From GCA-2717185 sp964474755 (lineage in GTDB: Bacteria > Pseudomonadota > Alphaproteobacteria > UBA8366 > GCA-2717185): a stretch of 64,000 nucleotides of DNA. Shown one piece after another: positions 44,339-53,182 of this stretch. The notes beneath the pieces were generated by a model. The model did not search any database. It saw nothing but the letters and a program-made list of their open reading frames with translations, and was not told the origin of the DNA. Positions within the stretch are counted from its first letter, which is position 1. Each line of letters starts with the position of its first letter. The translations under genes and the position numbers were made by a program. The stretch lies in NCBI GenBank assembly GCA_964474755.1, contig CAYYUG010000010.1, positions 13,601-77,600 of the forward strand, written 5' to 3'.

Positions 44339-44531
44339 CTGTCACTCCGGTATGTTTCGTATCAGTGGTGTGCATTATTGCGCATGCGGCTGTACATCGC
44401 TAGCGCAAGCCAAAAAATGCGCAGAAACACTGGGTTTTTAAGCGATTTTACAAACCAGGCATATTGACCCGCGGGGCTTTGCACTTTATTTGCGGTGCGG
44501 TTGGAAACTCCGGTCGGTATGGGTAATTTTC

Positions 44532-45341
44532 ATGTCATTCAGAGAACGTGTCGGCGTGGCCGTCGATCACCCCAAGGTTCAACAATTTATCGTTACCCTT
44601 ATCGTCGTAAACGCGATAACGCTCGGCATGGAAACCTCGGCCGATCTCATTGAGGGGTGGGCACATCTATTCCACGCGTTCGATGCTTTAGTACTCACAA
44701 TATTTGTCACCGAAATCGCCGCGAAGCTGTTTGCTCGCGGTGTTGGATTTTTCAAGGACGGTTGGAACATCTTCGACTTTTTGGTAGTCGGCATCGCGCT
44801 CATTCCGGCGTCGGGTCCGCTGGCGGTACTGCGGGCCCTTCGAGTTTTGCGCGTTTTGAGGCTGATGTCGGTGGTCCCGGCGATGCGCAACGTTATCCAG
44901 GCGCTGATTACGGCAATTCCAGGTATGGTCTCAATCGTCGGCCTAATCGCTCTGATATTCTATGTCGCCTCCGTCTTGGCGACCAATTTCTTTGGCGCCG
45001 ATTTCGAGGAATGGTTCGGCAGCGTTGGGGCATCGATGTATTCACTGTTTCAGATCATGACCCTGGAAAGCTGGTCGATGGGTATCGTACGACCGGTGAT
45101 GCTGGAGCACCCTTGGGCCTGGGCATTCTTTATCCCCTTCATCCTGATCACGAGTTTCGCTGTCATCAACCTTTTTATCGGGGTCATTGTCGATGCGATG
45201 CAGACACAGCATCGCCAAGAAGCGGACGAAATCGAGCAGCAAATGGAGACGGATATGGCCGAGCTGCGGCTAGAAATCACTGGATTAAGACAGGAGATTT
45301 CTAGGTTGCAGGACTCTCTGAGCCGGATAGCCGCAGATTGA
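44532..45341 (+). CDS. Voltage-gated sodium channel, NaChBac/BacNav type
   Basis: A 269-residue, six-helix subunit that should form a tetrameric Na+ channel in the inner membrane. S4 carries four arginines at three-residue spacing (R101, R104, R107, R110). The selectivity filter is TLESWSM (177-183), the same as in well-studied bacterial Nav channels. After S6 (FAVINLFIGVIVDAM) comes a charged neck and a C-terminal coiled coil (about 228-265), also typical. D82 in S3 and E61 in S2 are counter-charges. The ATG at 44532 follows GGTATGGG; an upstream in-frame start adds a short tail outside the fold. It is not in an obvious operon. Confidence 0.95.
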   Translation: MSFRERVGVAVDHPKVQQFIVTLIVVNAITLGMETSADLIEGWAHLFHAFDALVLTIFVTEIAAKLFARGVGFFKDGWNIFDFLVVGIALIPASGPLAVLRALRVLRVLRLMSVVPAMRNVIQALITAIPGMVSIVGLIALIFYVASVLATNFFGADFEEWFGSVGASMYSLFQIMTLESWSMGIVRPVMLEHPWAWAFFIPFILITSFAVINLFIGVIVDAMQTQHRQEADEIEQQMETDMAELRLEITGLRQEISRLQDSLSRIAAD

Positions 45342-45394
45342 CCGGACTTCGGTGGAGGCTAAGCTAGGGTAAATTTTTCACTGGGAGCCCTGCC

Positions 45395-46252
45395 ATGCCG
45401 ATCAACGCTGGCGCCGTTGGAAATCTCATCGAGACCTACAATGTCGATGTCGACGTCCGTAAATGCCTCGCCTACGCGGCAGGGATGGGCGAGACAGCGG
45501 ATATCTATTTCGATGATGCGCGCACTGGTGGGATAGTAGCGCCGCCGGCCTATGTCGCCTCGCTGGAATGGCCGGCGTCACGCGATATCCGGACTACCAC
45601 CGCCTTTGGTGCATCCCCTGAAGAAATGCGGTGCGGAGTGCACGCGGCGCAGGACACGCAGTTCCACCGGCTAATTAGGCCCGGCGAGCGTATCTGTGTT
45701 AGCGGTGAATTGGTTGCCATAAGGAGGGTGACCCCCGGGGCACTGACTGTCACTAGGATTGATCTGACCACGGTTGCGGGCGAGAAAGTTGCCACGACCT
45801 ATACTACCGGGATCAGCCGCGGCGTTGACGTCAATGGCGATGATCAGGTTATCGAGGCGGTGCCAGACTGGCCCGACGACGCGCTGTCTGGCGATTGGAC
45901 TGAGATGGCGATCCCTATAGCACGCGAGATGCCACACGTTTATACCGAATGCGCGGATATCTGGAACCCGATCCACACTGAACGCAAAGTAGCACTGGCG
46001 GCAGGATTGCCGGATATTATCCTGCACGGCACGGCGACCTGGGCATTAGCAGTGCGGGAGATAGTGTCTAAACAACTTGGCAGCGATCCTGCGCGGCTTG
46101 CCCGTTTCAGTGGACGCTTCACCGGCATGGTAATTCCCGGCAACGACATCATCGTTCGTCATGCCGCTACTGTGAAAGGCGCGGTCTATGAAGTGATTGC
46201 CGCGGACGGGTCTAAGGCAATTAGTGCAGGTCGGGCCTTGTTCCGCGACTGA
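45395..46252 (+). CDS. MaoC-family dehydratase with two hot-dog domains
   Basis: A 285-residue protein with an N-terminal FAS1-like dehydratase domain (about 1-140) and a C-terminal MaoC half containing HGTATWALAVREI. These hydrate or dehydrate acyl thioesters. GGGAG lies before the ATG. It sits 53 bases after the sodium channel and 69 bases before the tandem reductases, and is likely part of the reductase operon. Substrate unknown. Confidence 0.87.
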   Translation: MPINAGAVGNLIETYNVDVDVRKCLAYAAGMGETADIYFDDARTGGIVAPPAYVASLEWPASRDIRTTTAFGASPEEMRCGVHAAQDTQFHRLIRPGERICVSGELVAIRRVTPGALTVTRIDLTTVAGEKVATTYTTGISRGVDVNGDDQVIEAVPDWPDDALSGDWTEMAIPIAREMPHVYTECADIWNPIHTERKVALAAGLPDIILHGTATWALAVREIVSKQLGSDPARLARFSGRFTGMVIPGNDIIVRHAATVKGAVYEVIAADGSKAISAGRALFRD

Positions 46253-46321
46253 TTGGCGCTGTCCTGTGTCAGGGTCTAAGCTGAAATCAATCAGGGAAAG
46301 ACAGTTAAGGGAGGAAGTCCT

Positions 46322-47374
46322 TTGAGCAAGAGAATTGCAATGGTCGGCAGTGGAGCCGTCGGTGGTTACGTTGCCGGCCACATGGTGCGTAACGGCGCTC
46401 AAGTTACCCTGGTTGACGCCTGGCCCGATCACGTTGAAAAGATGAATGCGGACGGCCTGAGCCTGCGTGGCACCACAGACGCCGAGAGCCACGAGGTGCC
46501 GGTCAATGCAATCAATATTTGCGAGGTCTCCAACCTGCCGAAGGGTGGTCCGATTGATATCGCATTCATTTCGGTGAAGTCTTATGAAACCCAGTTCGCT
46601 GCAGCCTTGATTCGTGACTATCTAGCACCCGACGGTTTTGTAGTATCGTTGCAGAATGCGATAAACGAGGAGGCGATCGCCGATGTTGTTGGCGCACATC
46701 GGGTTATCGGGTGTATCGCTAGCTCGATCAGCTGTGGCCTTGAAGGCCCGGCGTTGGTGCGCCGCCACGTGCCTATCCGGGGCGACAGCTACACGGTGTT
46801 CCGCGCTGGTGAACTGCACGGCCGGGTCACAGAGCGGGTCGAAGAAATTGCCGAACTGGTTGGTCATACTGACAGTTCCAAGGTGACAACCGACATTTGG
46901 GGCGAGCGTTGGACCAAGCTGGTGATAAATTCAAGCCATAACGGCCTATCTGCCTGCACTGGTCTTGGTGGCAATGGCATGGTGCGCGACGATGGCGCCC
47001 GCTCGGTCAATATTAGGCTCACTGCGGAAACCTTGAGGGTCGGGCGTGCGCTTGGCTTCGTCGTGCAGACCAAGAAAGGCACCACGGCTGATCAATGGTA
47101 TGCTGCTGCGGAAGGCGATAAGAAGGCGCTCCAGGAGATCGAGGAATTGCTGTTCGCAGAAATCGGCACCCGCAGCGATAGCGCCCGGCCGTCCATGGGG
47201 CAGGACATGATCAAGGGTCGCAAGACCGAAATCGACGCGATGAATGGTTTCGTCTGTGATAAGGGTGTCGAGGTCGGTATTCCGACGCCGATGAATGCGG
47301 CAATGGTGGATCTAGTGAAACGCTGCGAGCGCGGCGAATTAATCCCGGATGCGAGCAACGTTGCGAACCTTTAG
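46322..47374 (+). CDS. Ketopantoate-reductase-family dehydrogenase (tandem copy 1)
   Basis: A 350-residue NAD(P)-dependent 2-oxoacid reductase of the ApbA/PanE fold. The nucleotide motif is GSGAVGGYVAG (about 9-19), and the C-terminal helical domain has the KLVINSSHNG stretch of the family. The start is TTG at 46322 with GGGAGGAAG before it; the first later ATG would cut the beta strand before the GxGxxG motif. It is 350 residues like the next gene and the two are similar throughout. True ketopantoate reductase would be about 300 residues, so another 2-oxoacid is likely. Confidence 0.9.
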   Translation: MSKRIAMVGSGAVGGYVAGHMVRNGAQVTLVDAWPDHVEKMNADGLSLRGTTDAESHEVPVNAINICEVSNLPKGGPIDIAFISVKSYETQFAAALIRDYLAPDGFVVSLQNAINEEAIADVVGAHRVIGCIASSISCGLEGPALVRRHVPIRGDSYTVFRAGELHGRVTERVEEIAELVGHTDSSKVTTDIWGERWTKLVINSSHNGLSACTGLGGNGMVRDDGARSVNIRLTAETLRVGRALGFVVQTKKGTTADQWYAAAEGDKKALQEIEELLFAEIGTRSDSARPSMGQDMIKGRKTEIDAMNGFVCDKGVEVGIPTPMNAAMVDLVKRCERGELIPDASNVANL

Positions 47375-47406
47375 CCGGTGAGCCGGGATACGGATTGGAG
47401 AAAGAA

Positions 47407-48459
47407 ATGGGCTTGAAAATCGCAATCGTTGGGGCTGGCGCGGTCGGCGCGCAGGTTGGCGCTTTCATGGTCAAGAATGGTGAAGACGTTGTCTTCATTG
47501 ATGGCTGGCCGGAACATGTTGAGAAGATGCGTGTCGACGGGCTGCATCTGACCGGTGTGACGGAGGCAGAAGAGTTCACTGTCCCAGTCAACGCTATACA
47601 TTTTTCTGATGTTCAGGCGCTATCCAAGGATCGGCCAATCGATATCGCTTTCGTCTGCATGAAGTCATACGAGACGGAAATGGCGACCTATTTGATCAAA
47701 CCTTATCTGGCACCGGATGGCTTTGTCGTCTCGCTACAGAACTGCATGAACGAGGAGTTTATCGCCGGCATTGTCGGTTGGGGCAAGGTCGTCGGCTGCA
47801 TTGCGGCGAAGATCTCGGTCGAGCTGCGTGGTCCAGCTCACGTAAACCGAAATGTGCCTGTTCATGGCAATTCGCATACCGTGTTCCGGGCAGGCGAGGT
47901 TCATAGCGTGGAGACCGAACGAACACGCGAGGTTGCCCGACTATGCGGCTATACTGATAGTTCCATGGTGACGACTAACCTTTGGGGAGAACGCTGGAGC
48001 AAGCTTTGCCTCAACGGTAGCAGCAACGGTGTGTCAGCGAGCACGGGTCTGGGCGGTGCTGCTATCGCTGCCGACCCGCATTTGCGCGGCGTGAAGATGA
48101 AACTGATCTCGGAATGCATCCGCGTCGGTCGCGCGTCCGGCTTTGGCCTCGAGAAGCTGGGTGGCCTAGAGGCTGATGTATATGTTGCGGCGGCTGAAGG
48201 CGATGGTGAAGCACGTAAAATCGTCGAGGACAACTACATCACCACTGCCGGTAAAGGAAATCCAAATGCGCGCCCGTCAATGGGGCAGGACATGATGAAG
48301 GGCCGTCGCACTGAGATCGACTTCATGAATGGTCTGGTCGTGCAGAAGGGCAAGGAAGTTGGGATTGCCACACCGGCCAACGAGGCGCTGATCGCCGCTG
48401 TTAAGAAGGTGGAACGCGGCGAATTCGAGGCTAGCCCGGATCTATTGGCGGGTATCTAG
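47407..48459 (+). CDS. Ketopantoate-reductase-family dehydrogenase (tandem copy 2)
   Basis: A 350-residue paralogue of the preceding gene, with GAGAVGAQVGA at the nucleotide site and matching stretches such as DGWPEHVEKM, IDIAFVCMKSYETE, and ARPSMGQDMMKGRRTEIDFMNG. I chose the ATG at 47407, with GGAG seven bases upstream. The two copies may have different substrates or form a heteromer. A third, more distant member lies at 53183. Confidence 0.92.
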   Translation: MGLKIAIVGAGAVGAQVGAFMVKNGEDVVFIDGWPEHVEKMRVDGLHLTGVTEAEEFTVPVNAIHFSDVQALSKDRPIDIAFVCMKSYETEMATYLIKPYLAPDGFVVSLQNCMNEEFIAGIVGWGKVVGCIAAKISVELRGPAHVNRNVPVHGNSHTVFRAGEVHSVETERTREVARLCGYTDSSMVTTNLWGERWSKLCLNGSSNGVSASTGLGGAAIAADPHLRGVKMKLISECIRVGRASGFGLEKLGGLEADVYVAAAEGDGEARKIVEDNYITTAGKGNPNARPSMGQDMMKGRRTEIDFMNGLVVQKGKEVGIATPANEALIAAVKKVERGEFEASPDLLAGI

Positions 48460-48483
48460 GTCAGAAGCGTGCGTTCAGCTTTT

Positions 48484-48894
48484 TCAGTTGTGTAGTTTTG
48501 CGCCTTTGGTCACCTTGTCGACAATTTTTTTGTCGTCCCTTAGCGCTAGGCCGGCGACGGGCATGTCGTCTGGCTGATAGGCCTTGACGGTGGCGCGATT
48601 TGCCGCGTCGTATCCGGTTGCAAACATGTCTTCGATATAGAGCGAGAGGCGCACGCCGCGTCCTATGGCGCGTTTATAGATCTTCTGGATGCTCTTCGGG
48701 GTGGCAGAGAGTACGATCACCGGCTGGATGGATAGCGCGTTATAGTGATTGCCAGCGGCATCCTCGTAAGGTTCGCCCAGTAAATTTTCAGTCGCTCCGA
48801 CAATGCCGCTGGTTAGAAAGGCTGTGACGTTCAGCTTTTGCCAGGTGGCGAGATCATCGCGGAGTATAATAGCGATTTTAGTTTCAAAGTTCAT
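48484..48894 (-). CDS. DUF2000 family protein
   Basis: A 136-residue protein with the DUF2000 pattern: IAIILRDDLATWQKLNVTAFLTSG at the start and VIVLSATPKSIQKIYKRAI in the middle. This family is small, widespread and of unknown function; it has a peptidyl-tRNA hydrolase-like fold in structures. It is convergent with the tandem reductases. Confidence 0.88.
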   Translation of the reverse strand: MNFETKIAIILRDDLATWQKLNVTAFLTSGIVGATENLLGEPYEDAAGNHYNALSIQPVIVLSATPKSIQKIYKRAIGRGVRLSLYIEDMFATGYDAANRATVKAYQPDDMPVAGLALRDDKKIVDKVTKGAKLHN

Positions 48895-49234
48895 GGCATG
48901 TGTGCCCGCGGTAATGGCGGTTATCAGAGGTGTGTGCCGTATGGGCAGTGCGCTGAGCCGATGTGTCCCAAACCGCTCAAGCTGCCCGGTATTCTCCTAA
49001 ATCCAAGTACATCGTTAGACGGACCGGTTCGTGCCAAACGGCTGGAACGAATGACCTGGAAGATGTGTGGAATGTTGTCTGCCGTCGTGTGGTTGAAGAT
49101 GAGAGCTACGCTTTCCTATAGGTTTGAGCCTGTCTGGTAACAACGAAGTTAAAATATATCAAGCTCGTCGGGACCTCCGCCTGGGCCGAACATCCCGCTG
49201 CCGGTGTATCTGACACCCTAATTGGGCGCTAAAA
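48895..49234. other. Spacer, no gene recognised
   Basis: About 340 bases between two minus-strand genes. Only short frames are present and none looks real. It may hold the DUF2000 promoter. No terminator is clear. Confidence 0.4.
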
Positions 49235-50071
49235 TTAGATCGGCCGATCACCCTGTACGGTCGTACGATGCATGTGTCGCGTGAAGCGCTTGTCGTCATA
49301 GTGTTGGGCGCAGTGCATGGTGCAACGGTTGTCCCAGAACACAACATCTCCCTCACGCCATTTGTGCTTGTAAATGAATTGGTCATCCTCGCAATGGCTG
49401 TACAGCTCACCGAGCAGTTTGCTGCTTTCCACTTTGTCCATTCCGACGACGTATTTTAGCAGTTTGCCGCCTAGATAAAGCGCCTTGCGGCCGGTTTCCG
49501 GGTGGGTTCGTACTAGCGGATGGTCGTATCCGGGCAGACGAGCTTGTTGTTTGTTGCTGAGGCTGAAATTGTCGTGGCTGTGGTTGTATATATGCATGCC
49601 GCGCATTGTGTGGATAAGCGCTTTCATCTCGGGGGTTAACGCCTCGTAGGCTGATGTCATGTCACAGAACCAGGTATCACCGCTGCCGTCTGCCGGGATC
49701 TCTATCGCATAGAGCAATGAACCAAGCGCTGGTTGCTTTTCGTAGGACTGATCGGTGTGCCAGAACCGACCGGCGTCCGGCAGCCCCACATACTGGCCAT
49801 CTTTGGTTTTGTTTGAGACCAGCAGAATTTCTGGATATCCTTCTAGTAATTGATCCTTCAGCACATGGATCGCCAACGGTCCAAAGCGGCGCGAAAATTG
49901 GATTTGATCGCCTGGTGTCATCTCCTGGTCGCGGATCACAATGACCCCATGTTTGAGGTGCGCCGCCTTAATGGTTGAGAATTGCGCATCTTCATCACGC
50001 TTCAGATCGGCACCGACGATTTCGGCAAAAAAATTCGTGTCGGACAGCCGGTTTACCTGGATCGACGACAT
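49235..50071 (-). CDS. TauD/TfdA-family Fe(II)/2-oxoglutarate dioxygenase (3)
   Basis: A 278-residue dioxygenase. Iron ligands are H105 and D107 (FWHTDQSY) and H253 (TMHCAQHYDD), followed by basic residues (KRFTRHMHR) for 2-oxoglutarate. Divergently transcribed from the TPR protein across a 138-base promoter region. Diverged from the other two TauD-type genes. Confidence 0.93.
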   Translation of the reverse strand: MSSIQVNRLSDTNFFAEIVGADLKRDEDAQFSTIKAAHLKHGVIVIRDQEMTPGDQIQFSRRFGPLAIHVLKDQLLEGYPEILLVSNKTKDGQYVGLPDAGRFWHTDQSYEKQPALGSLLYAIEIPADGSGDTWFCDMTSAYEALTPEMKALIHTMRGMHIYNHSHDNFSLSNKQQARLPGYDHPLVRTHPETGRKALYLGGKLLKYVVGMDKVESSKLLGELYSHCEDDQFIYKHKWREGDVVFWDNRCTMHCAQHYDDKRFTRHMHRTTVQGDRPI

Positions 50072-50209
50072 GCATTCCCTCTACTCATAGTTTCTCAGCC
50101 TCAAGATACTCTTTCAGTCGCTGTCTCGGAATGGGTCTAACATTCTATTCTGTTGGGCTGTAATCATTCTATAACGCAGCCAAGATTTTGGTAGCGGGGA
50201 GGATTTAAA

Positions 50210-51559
50210 ATGCCGGGATACACTGATAGCCGCGGTCATGCGCTTTTCACGAAAAGCGCAGATGCGGCAGCGGCGTTTAACGCGGGAATGCACAGCTTCG
50301 TCTGTTGGCGCACCGATACGTTTGCGCATCTGGATTCGGCAGTTGAAACTGATCCAGATTTCGCACTAGCTCGTCTAGCGAAAGGCTGGATGCTTCAAAC
50401 TGCGCGAAGTGCTGCCTTCAAGCCGGCAATCGATGATCTCTTGCAAGCTTCCGCGCTGCTGATTGACCCTGCAGACGATCGCGCACGCGCCTACTTCGAT
50501 AGTCTCGACGCCGCAGTGAACGGACGAGGCGTAGAAGCGTCAACCATCATGGAAGCAATGCTCGCCCGTCATCCGACAGACTTATTGGCGCATCGGCTTG
50601 TGCAGTTCGAGTTGTTCTGGAATGGGCGATCAGCGTGGATGCGTGAAATTTCCGAACGCGCCGCGCCAGCGTGGCGTGACAATATGGTTGATTACGGCTG
50701 TTTCCAGTCGGTGCGGGCCTTCTCGTTCGAGGAAACTGGTGATTACGACGCAGCTGACCGGTGCGGACGCGACGCGGTGGAAATAGATCCACACGACTGC
50801 TGGGGCACGCATGCGATCGCCCATGTTCTGTTGATGCAAGGAAAAATCGAGGAGGGCGTGGGTTGGCTGGAAAGGCTAAGTGTTAACTGGGAGGATGCCA
50901 ATCAGATAGGCCACCATCTATGGTGGCATCTGTGCCTATTCTTGTTAGAACGCGGAGAGCATGAACATATCCTCGATTTGTTAACTACGCGGATTCGTAA
51001 TCCAAAATCTCCTTTGGTCAAAGCAGCTCCCGACGCCACAATTGACCTGCAGAACGTCGCCTCGTTGCTCATGCGGTTGGTCTTGCGCGGTGTTGATATC
51101 GCTGACCGTTGGAACATCATGGCTGATATCTGTGCCGATCGAGTTCACAACCACGCCAATGCCTTTAGCAACGCACATGACATGATGGTGCTGGCGGGCA
51201 GCGGGCAGTTTGACCAGGCGGAAAAATTGCTGGAAAGCATGCGCGCCTTTGCAGTGACTGGTGATGGCAACCTAGTGACGTCCTACCGTGTTGCTGGGAT
51301 CGCGGTGTGCGAAGCGGTCTTGGCGCATTTCCGTGGTGACTACGCACGGGTTGTCGAGTTGCTGGCGCCCGTGCGTCACGATATGCATCTATTCGGAGGT
51401 AGTCATGCCCAGCGCGACGTTTTTTACCAAATACTGGTTTATGCCGCCTGCCGCGAGGGCTTTAATGAGTTGATACCGCTGTATCTCGCCGATATCGATC
51501 GAATAGGTTTCGATCTAGTGGATCAACGCACACTTTATCGTGATGCGAGAGTGGCGTGA
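50210..51559 (+). CDS. TPR-repeat protein of the TTC38 family
   Basis: A 449-residue helical-repeat protein similar to the TTC38 family found in bacteria and animals. Repeats are visible as ALARLAKGWML, HDCWGTHAIAHVLLMQGKIEEGVGWLE and HHLWWHLCLFLLERGE. GGGGAGG precedes the ATG. It is probably cytoplasmic and has no known catalytic residues. The function of the family is unknown, and it may act as a protein-protein scaffold for neighbouring enzymes. Confidence 0.85.
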   Translation: MPGYTDSRGHALFTKSADAAAAFNAGMHSFVCWRTDTFAHLDSAVETDPDFALARLAKGWMLQTARSAAFKPAIDDLLQASALLIDPADDRARAYFDSLDAAVNGRGVEASTIMEAMLARHPTDLLAHRLVQFELFWNGRSAWMREISERAAPAWRDNMVDYGCFQSVRAFSFEETGDYDAADRCGRDAVEIDPHDCWGTHAIAHVLLMQGKIEEGVGWLERLSVNWEDANQIGHHLWWHLCLFLLERGEHEHILDLLTTRIRNPKSPLVKAAPDATIDLQNVASLLMRLVLRGVDIADRWNIMADICADRVHNHANAFSNAHDMMVLAGSGQFDQAEKLLESMRAFAVTGDGNLVTSYRVAGIAVCEAVLAHFRGDYARVVELLAPVRHDMHLFGGSHAQRDVFYQILVYAACREGFNELIPLYLADIDRIGFDLVDQRTLYRDARVA

Positions 51560-51569
51560 GTGGCCTAAT

Positions 51570-52196
51570 TTAGCTGGGAGGCCAGGTTCCTGAGAAGGGT
51601 TTGATCAGTGCCCTTTGGACCAGTTCCAGGTGATCTTGTCCGTAGAACATGTCGCCACCTACGAAATAAGTCGGTGAACCGAAGATGGATCGTTCGATAG
51701 CCTCCTTCGTATTGGCTTCATAAATTGCCTGTGTTTTTGATGCGAGTGCTGTATCGAGTAACGGTTTAGGGTCAAGGCCAACTTCTGAACTTATCGCCGA
51801 TAGCGTGTTCCTATTGTCCAGATCTGCATCATCCCGCCAGTGTGCCTCAAGCATGCGATGTGCCAGAGGCCCGATATCAAGACCTTGCTCCAAGCCGGCA
51901 ATCAGCATCCCATTTGAGAGAGCGATGCCGTTATCGTGATGCGTCGGATGGCGCGGCAGAATACCGATACCCCGAGCTTCGGCCCAGCGCACAATTTCGC
52001 GACCGGAGAAATACAACCGGCGTTGTGGTGTAAGCCCATTCGTTGGGCCTGGTCCGGTCACGGCGACGACTGCCCGTAAATCCATTGGACGGTGCACGAT
52101 CGAATGACCGCCGGTTCGGGCAATTTCCATAAATTTAGCGGAGCCGATATAGGCGTAGCCGGAATGGGCGGAATAGAAATATTCGATTTCGGCCAT
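51570..52196 (-). CDS. 2-hydroxychromene-2-carboxylate isomerase-like, DsbA-fold protein
   Basis: A 208-residue thioredoxin-fold enzyme of the HCCA isomerase/kappa-GST group. The glutathione-site start FYSAHSGYAYIG, with a serine in place of the DsbA cysteine, and the C-terminal FGSPTYFVGGDMFYGQDHLELV fit. Known members isomerise a naphthalene-pathway intermediate with glutathione, and others act on different aromatics. It lies convergent to the TPR gene and divergent from the aldolase. Confidence 0.9.
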   Translation of the reverse strand: MAEIEYFYSAHSGYAYIGSAKFMEIARTGGHSIVHRPMDLRAVVAVTGPGPTNGLTPQRRLYFSGREIVRWAEARGIGILPRHPTHHDNGIALSNGMLIAGLEQGLDIGPLAHRMLEAHWRDDADLDNRNTLSAISSEVGLDPKPLLDTALASKTQAIYEANTKEAIERSIFGSPTYFVGGDMFYGQDHLELVQRALIKPFSGTWPPS

Positions 52197-52273
52197 AATG
52201 TGATCCGTATTTGCTTTTGCATGGGCGCGGCCGGAAGGCTATCACCTGAAGATAGACCAAAGGGAGAATTTCT

Positions 52274-53089
52274 ATGAACGCGACGAAACTAAAACGTACT
52301 CTCAAATCTGGCGGGCACGTCTTCGGCTGCATGCTGTCGCAGATGGCCTCGACGCGCTTCGAGCAGGTGCTCTCCGGTAGTACGCTGGATTACGCAATCA
52401 TAGATTCTGAGCACGGGTCGCGCGACCGAACAGAGATCCAAAACCTCTGTGGCATGTTGCGCCGAGCTGACATCACGCCGGTTGTCCGGGTACCAATCCC
52501 GAAGACAGAATGGGTGGCGATGGCGCTTGATGCGGGGACAGCGGGTGTTCTCGTGCCCTATTGTGAAACGGTCGAAGAGGTCCAGGCAGTTGTGGCAACG
52601 GCGAAATGGCATCCGCTCAAAGGCGAGTATTTGCGCCGTGCGGTCGAGGAGAACAAGCTACCGAGCCCGGATACTAAAAAGTATCTGCAGAACCGTCGCA
52701 AAGAAAATTTTGTCATCATTGGTATTGAGTCGGAACCGGCCTACAGCAATCTCGACGCAATTTTGGATGTCGGCGGGATCGACGGCATCTTTATTGGCCC
52801 GAACGACATGTCGACCTCACTCGGTATTCCCGACGACTATTCGAACCGAAAATATTTACGTGTCGTCGAGGACATCATCAAACGCTGCGCGGAGCGTAAG
52901 ATTCCGGTGATGGTTCATCAACAGACGATCGAAACATCTACCAAGGTGATTAAGTTGGGTGCCCGCTTCGTGCTGCATTCAAGCGATGGTCGCATGTTGC
53001 AGCGGATCATTCAGCAGGAGATGAACCAATTGCGTAAGATCGCCGGAGCGACAGCCAAGGCGACTAAGGATACTGTTGAGACAGTCTGA
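52274..53089 (+). CDS. HpcH/HpaI-type class II aldolase
   Basis: A 271-residue aldolase that would cleave or make a 4-hydroxy-2-oxo acid with a divalent metal. Core motifs are IIDSEHGSRDRTEI, MALDAGTAGVLVPYCETVEE, and GIESEPAYSNLDAI with the metal-binding glutamate, then DGIFIGPNDMSTSLG with the metal-binding aspartate. GGGAGAA precedes the ATG. The next two genes follow on the same strand, suggesting an operon. Confidence 0.93.
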   Translation: MNATKLKRTLKSGGHVFGCMLSQMASTRFEQVLSGSTLDYAIIDSEHGSRDRTEIQNLCGMLRRADITPVVRVPIPKTEWVAMALDAGTAGVLVPYCETVEEVQAVVATAKWHPLKGEYLRRAVEENKLPSPDTKKYLQNRRKENFVIIGIESEPAYSNLDAILDVGGIDGIFIGPNDMSTSLGIPDDYSNRKYLRVVEDIIKRCAERKIPVMVHQQTIETSTKVIKLGARFVLHSSDGRMLQRIIQQEMNQLRKIAGATAKATKDTVETV

Positions 53090-53182
53090 GTTGGTTTGGC
53101 GCCAAAGGTGGCGCAGGTCATAATTCTAAAAATTGAAGAGCGGATAGGATCCTCTGTCCGCGACTAGGGAGAATTCGTTAGC

